A stretch of 64,000 nucleotides of DNA, from positions 11,551,168 to 11,615,167 of the forward strand of contig CM046869.1 of NCBI GenBank assembly GCA_025617745.1, written 5' to 3'. Position numbers and translations under genes: made by a program. The notes beneath the pieces are model-generated. The model was not told where the DNA came from and did no database searches. It saw nothing but the letters and a program-made list of their open reading frames with translations. This DNA comes from Heliocidaris erythrogramma (taxonomy: Eukaryota > Echinodermata > Echinoidea > Camarodonta > Echinometridae). Shown here in pieces: positions 61,052 to 64,000 of the stretch; the stretch's first letter is position 1, and each line of letters opens with the position of its first letter.

Positions 61052-64000
61052 AAAAAAGGGTTTCGGAAACTTCTTGTCAGTGGGCAAGTTTGGATGGTCC
61101 CCTTCTTCCTAGCATTCTTTAGATCGCCACAGGGCCTTGCGTGCATGGAGAGGGAATGGTTGGACACAGTCATGTAGAGTAGAACCTTAAATATACTCCT
61201 TTGGATTAAGAAAACTCGCTCATCATATGGAAATCTGTCCTGACTAAAGACAATAGAATACAAAGCAGTAGTATCTGCAAAATCACATTGTTATAATGAA
61301 AGGGTGATATAAAAGTGTTCCTTATAACAATGTTCAGCTACTGTACAAACAAGTACATGTGAGGACTGTCAGTGTAAGGATGGATGTTAATCAAGCATAA
61401 TGATAATGGTAGAAATCAGTGATCAGCAATCAACCGATTTCACTACACAAGGGACCCTCTTTGATATCAAGCAAAGTCATGGAAAAGAGAATTAAGAAAG
61501 AGAATTAGGAAGGAAGTTAAAGGAAGGAAATTGAACGAACTACCTTTTATTTCCTGCCATTTTATCTCCATCGGAAATTGAAAAAGGGACCCTCGCCTTA
61601 AACAGTTTAATGACACTGCTTGGTCAGTACATGGGGATGACTGGTCTTGCATCACTGTTTTGGGTAATAAACCAGATTTAATCTTATTTACTTCATACAT
61701 TAACCCATATGTATTCAAGAACATATTAATCCATTGCCTATCTATTTCTCTTTGGTGTTTAATTAGCTTGGAGCTTTATTCTTGAACTTGATTATTTGCA
61801 GGTACATGTAAATCGCAATCCAGGTGACAACATTTCTTATAGCTTGCTTCTGCCTCAGCTGAATTGTTCTTCTTCTCTGCTACACACACCATTAGTGAAT
61901 GCTGCATGTTTATCCTATCTTCATTTTTTAGGATGGTGTCTGTGGCAAGGCAAAGTTGGCAATGGAATTTTCTTGAAAGCTAGTCTTTCTTTTGCCAGCA
62001 ATTCTCGTTAACTTTCTATAGAAAGCCTTTCTTTATATCTATCTTTCATAACCTTTCGAAGTATTTCTCATAATTTTTGTATTTGGTACACATCCACCGC
62101 TACCTCTTCTTTTCAATTCTGGCATTCCACCTTTCATATTCTGCTTTTCACCATCATCTTTAATATTTTGCTTCTGGATCACCCCTTCCCCTGTATGCCT
62201 CTCTCCATCTCTTCTTTCTCTCTCTCTCTATCTCTCTCTCTCTCAATCTCTCTCCCTCTCAATCTCTCTCCCTTCTTTCCCTCTCTTCCCCTTTATCTTT
62301 CCTTCTCTTTCTCCCCACCCCTCTCTCTCTCTCTGTATCAAATGAAGGTTCTGTAAAGCCAAAATCATTCATCTTTTATCTAATCCAGTTCCAGGTATGT
62401 CACACAGGGGCATTGATGATGGGTGTGAATGGGGGTATAGTTGCCCTCCAATTATTATGGTACATACTGTATCCTATACAGACGTGAGAATGTATCAACG
62501 TTCCTGATGGCATAATCAGATTATCAATTCATTTGTCTTAACAACATCATCATCATCATCATCTAACTTCAATTATTATTTTTTTTATACTGTATAGGTT
62601 TATGTATCATATTGACATTTGAATTTAAAAGAGAAATCCTGCATTTCAATTAGAGAATTGATTTGTTTTTCTTTCATTGGGTATTAAGAATTGCAATCGT
62701 AAAACAACAGTTTGAATATATTTGGTATTTTTGGCACTTAATTGTACATGTATGTTTATTTTCTTCCATTTTTATACCTGTAATATTTATGTGCTAATTG
62801 AGCTGGGAGTAATATGTCATGTCTAGTCTGTACTGCCTGACTGTATATAGTCATTTGGTACATCTACAAATATATCATACAGAGGAGTCTATATAAGTAT
62901 GATAATATTCACATTATGCCGCACGATTGTAAATATCAGTCTTGTAAATATTTAAGTATATATTCTAGGGTGTTCATAAACGTATTAAAGATTTATGTTT
63001 TATACAGAGGTTGTATTTTCTATGCATAAAATGTAGACTACCGAACAGTATACAGGAAAATAACTTAGCGTATTGATGATAGATTCTAATTTTTATGCTT
63101 CCAGTATCTTAGCAATTGGTAAACCTGGTAATTTCTAGATATACAAAAAAACACACTCTTATTGAAGAATATCCTTGATGAGTGATTCTTCTTTGTCATC
63201 ATTTTAATTGGTGTGGTAGATTGTTTAAAAGGCTTGCTAATAGTTCTTCCAAGTTATTCTGGCAATTATTTTCAGTTTATTCAGCTCCAGTACGTGTTCA
63301 TAATGATTAAATACAAAAACTGTTATGATCAAAGCAATATCATTTATGGGAAAGTTTTCTGTCTTCCAAGCTCATGAAAGACATACTTTTTGCCTTCCTG
63401 TTCTTGTCGGTAGATATTAGGAGCTTGTATGTGAAAGTTACCCTTGACTAATGAATAGCATGCCTGAGGTTTACCTCATATTGCAACACTGGTTACAGAA
63501 ACAAGATCTCACATTGATTTAGAAATTTGAACAGGTTGTGTCACATAGGTATGTTAGCTGGAAATCCAATATTTTCATGACATTTCAGTGAATTTTAATT
63601 TTGAATTGTGCAAATAGTCTTCTAAATGCTCTAACTAGAGCCCCGTTCCCATGAAGGTTTGTAACTTAACTGATCCAAACTGTACGCTGTATCATACATA
63701 TCTGATTTTTATGTAGTCTATCATGTTGTGGTGAAGGTGATTTTCGTTCAATCTGATGAAGGACATATTGATTTTTTACAGAGGAATAATTTATTTCCTC
63801 TTTATATAATGTGTTTAATCAAGATATTGTGGTATTACTCGCCAAAGTTTAATATGTTTTTATATACGTATTGCAATTATTATGATTTATGAATTAATGC
63901 TAAATAGCATTTTTCATATTTGCCACCACATTGTTTTTCAAAATCTACATTATATGAATATTAAACAGTAAAAGTGCGTTTGATATGCCTGAGCCCTCTT
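61052..64000 (+). other. putative 3' UTR and downstream sequence
   Basis: No further exon. AATAAA occurs at 61666-61671 and a CT-rich microsatellite at 62217-62335. The remainder is AT-rich with no recognisable repeat family. Confidence 0.6.
62217..62335. repeat. CT-rich microsatellite
   Basis: Interrupted CTCTCTCT, CTCTCAATCT and CCCTCT units. Confidence 0.9.

Noticed and set aside
1..64000. tRNA or rRNA genes, CRISPR arrays, operons, retroviral or LINE coding sequence
   Set aside because: None seen. All mobile elements recognised are non-autonomous, and the gene structure is plainly eukaryotic.

Overview
This is an animal nuclear genome window: AT-rich, intron-dominated, with GT-AG exon boundaries. 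Many short inverted-repeat transposons sit in the introns. The repeat landscape (several hairpin MITE families, abundant TACATGTA palindromes, a tRNA/7SL-like SINE) and the sequence of the single recognisable gene suggest a marine deuterostome invertebrate, most likely an echinoderm such as a sea urchin. That assignment is an inference; no species marker is visible.

The window is dominated by one plus-strand gene: the pore-forming alpha-1 subunit of a presynaptic-type voltage-gated calcium channel, Cav2 (the single invertebrate counterpart of vertebrate CACNA1A/B/E). The window opens inside the domain II-III linker. From 6239 to 48087 I can place 19 exon slots that join in phase to an uninterrupted 780 codons. 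They cover the end of the II-III linker, all of domains III and IV including both pore glutamates (TGEGW and TGEAW), the C-terminal EF-hand, and the pre-IQ/IQ calmodulin-binding region. A cysteine-rich 180-base exon at 2630-2809 may add linker sequence. Downstream, three phase-0 coding blocks (52123-52218, about 54964-55167, 57816-57878 with a stop) and two mutually homologous terminal exons (60414-60575 and 60818-61051, each with its own stop) could form alternative channel C-termini or belong to an unrecognised gene.

The most notable observation is a pair of alternative 92-base exons for the domain IV S5-pore turret (35094-35185 and 36018-36109). Their length and phases are identical, their flanks are conserved and their turrets diverge. 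Using both or neither would shift the frame, so they must be mutually exclusive. The pair lies between two long CU-repeat tracts in the transcript. The same gene also carries a decayed tandem copy of the IVS3 exon (19645-19714) and the duplicated last exons, so exon duplication has recurred here.

Introns hold non-autonomous DNA elements only; I see no transposase or reverse transcriptase. They include: a core-sharing MITE family with two kinds of ends and one chimera; two TTAA-flanked piggyBac-like MITEs, one ending at the splice acceptor of a coding block; a TIR-bounded element carrying seven copies of a ~150 bp tandem repeat, each with a perfect DR1 nuclear-receptor motif; a fresh 249 bp MITE with intact target duplication; nested foldback elements; and several microsatellites. 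The last 3 kb (61.05-64.0 kb) show no further gene.
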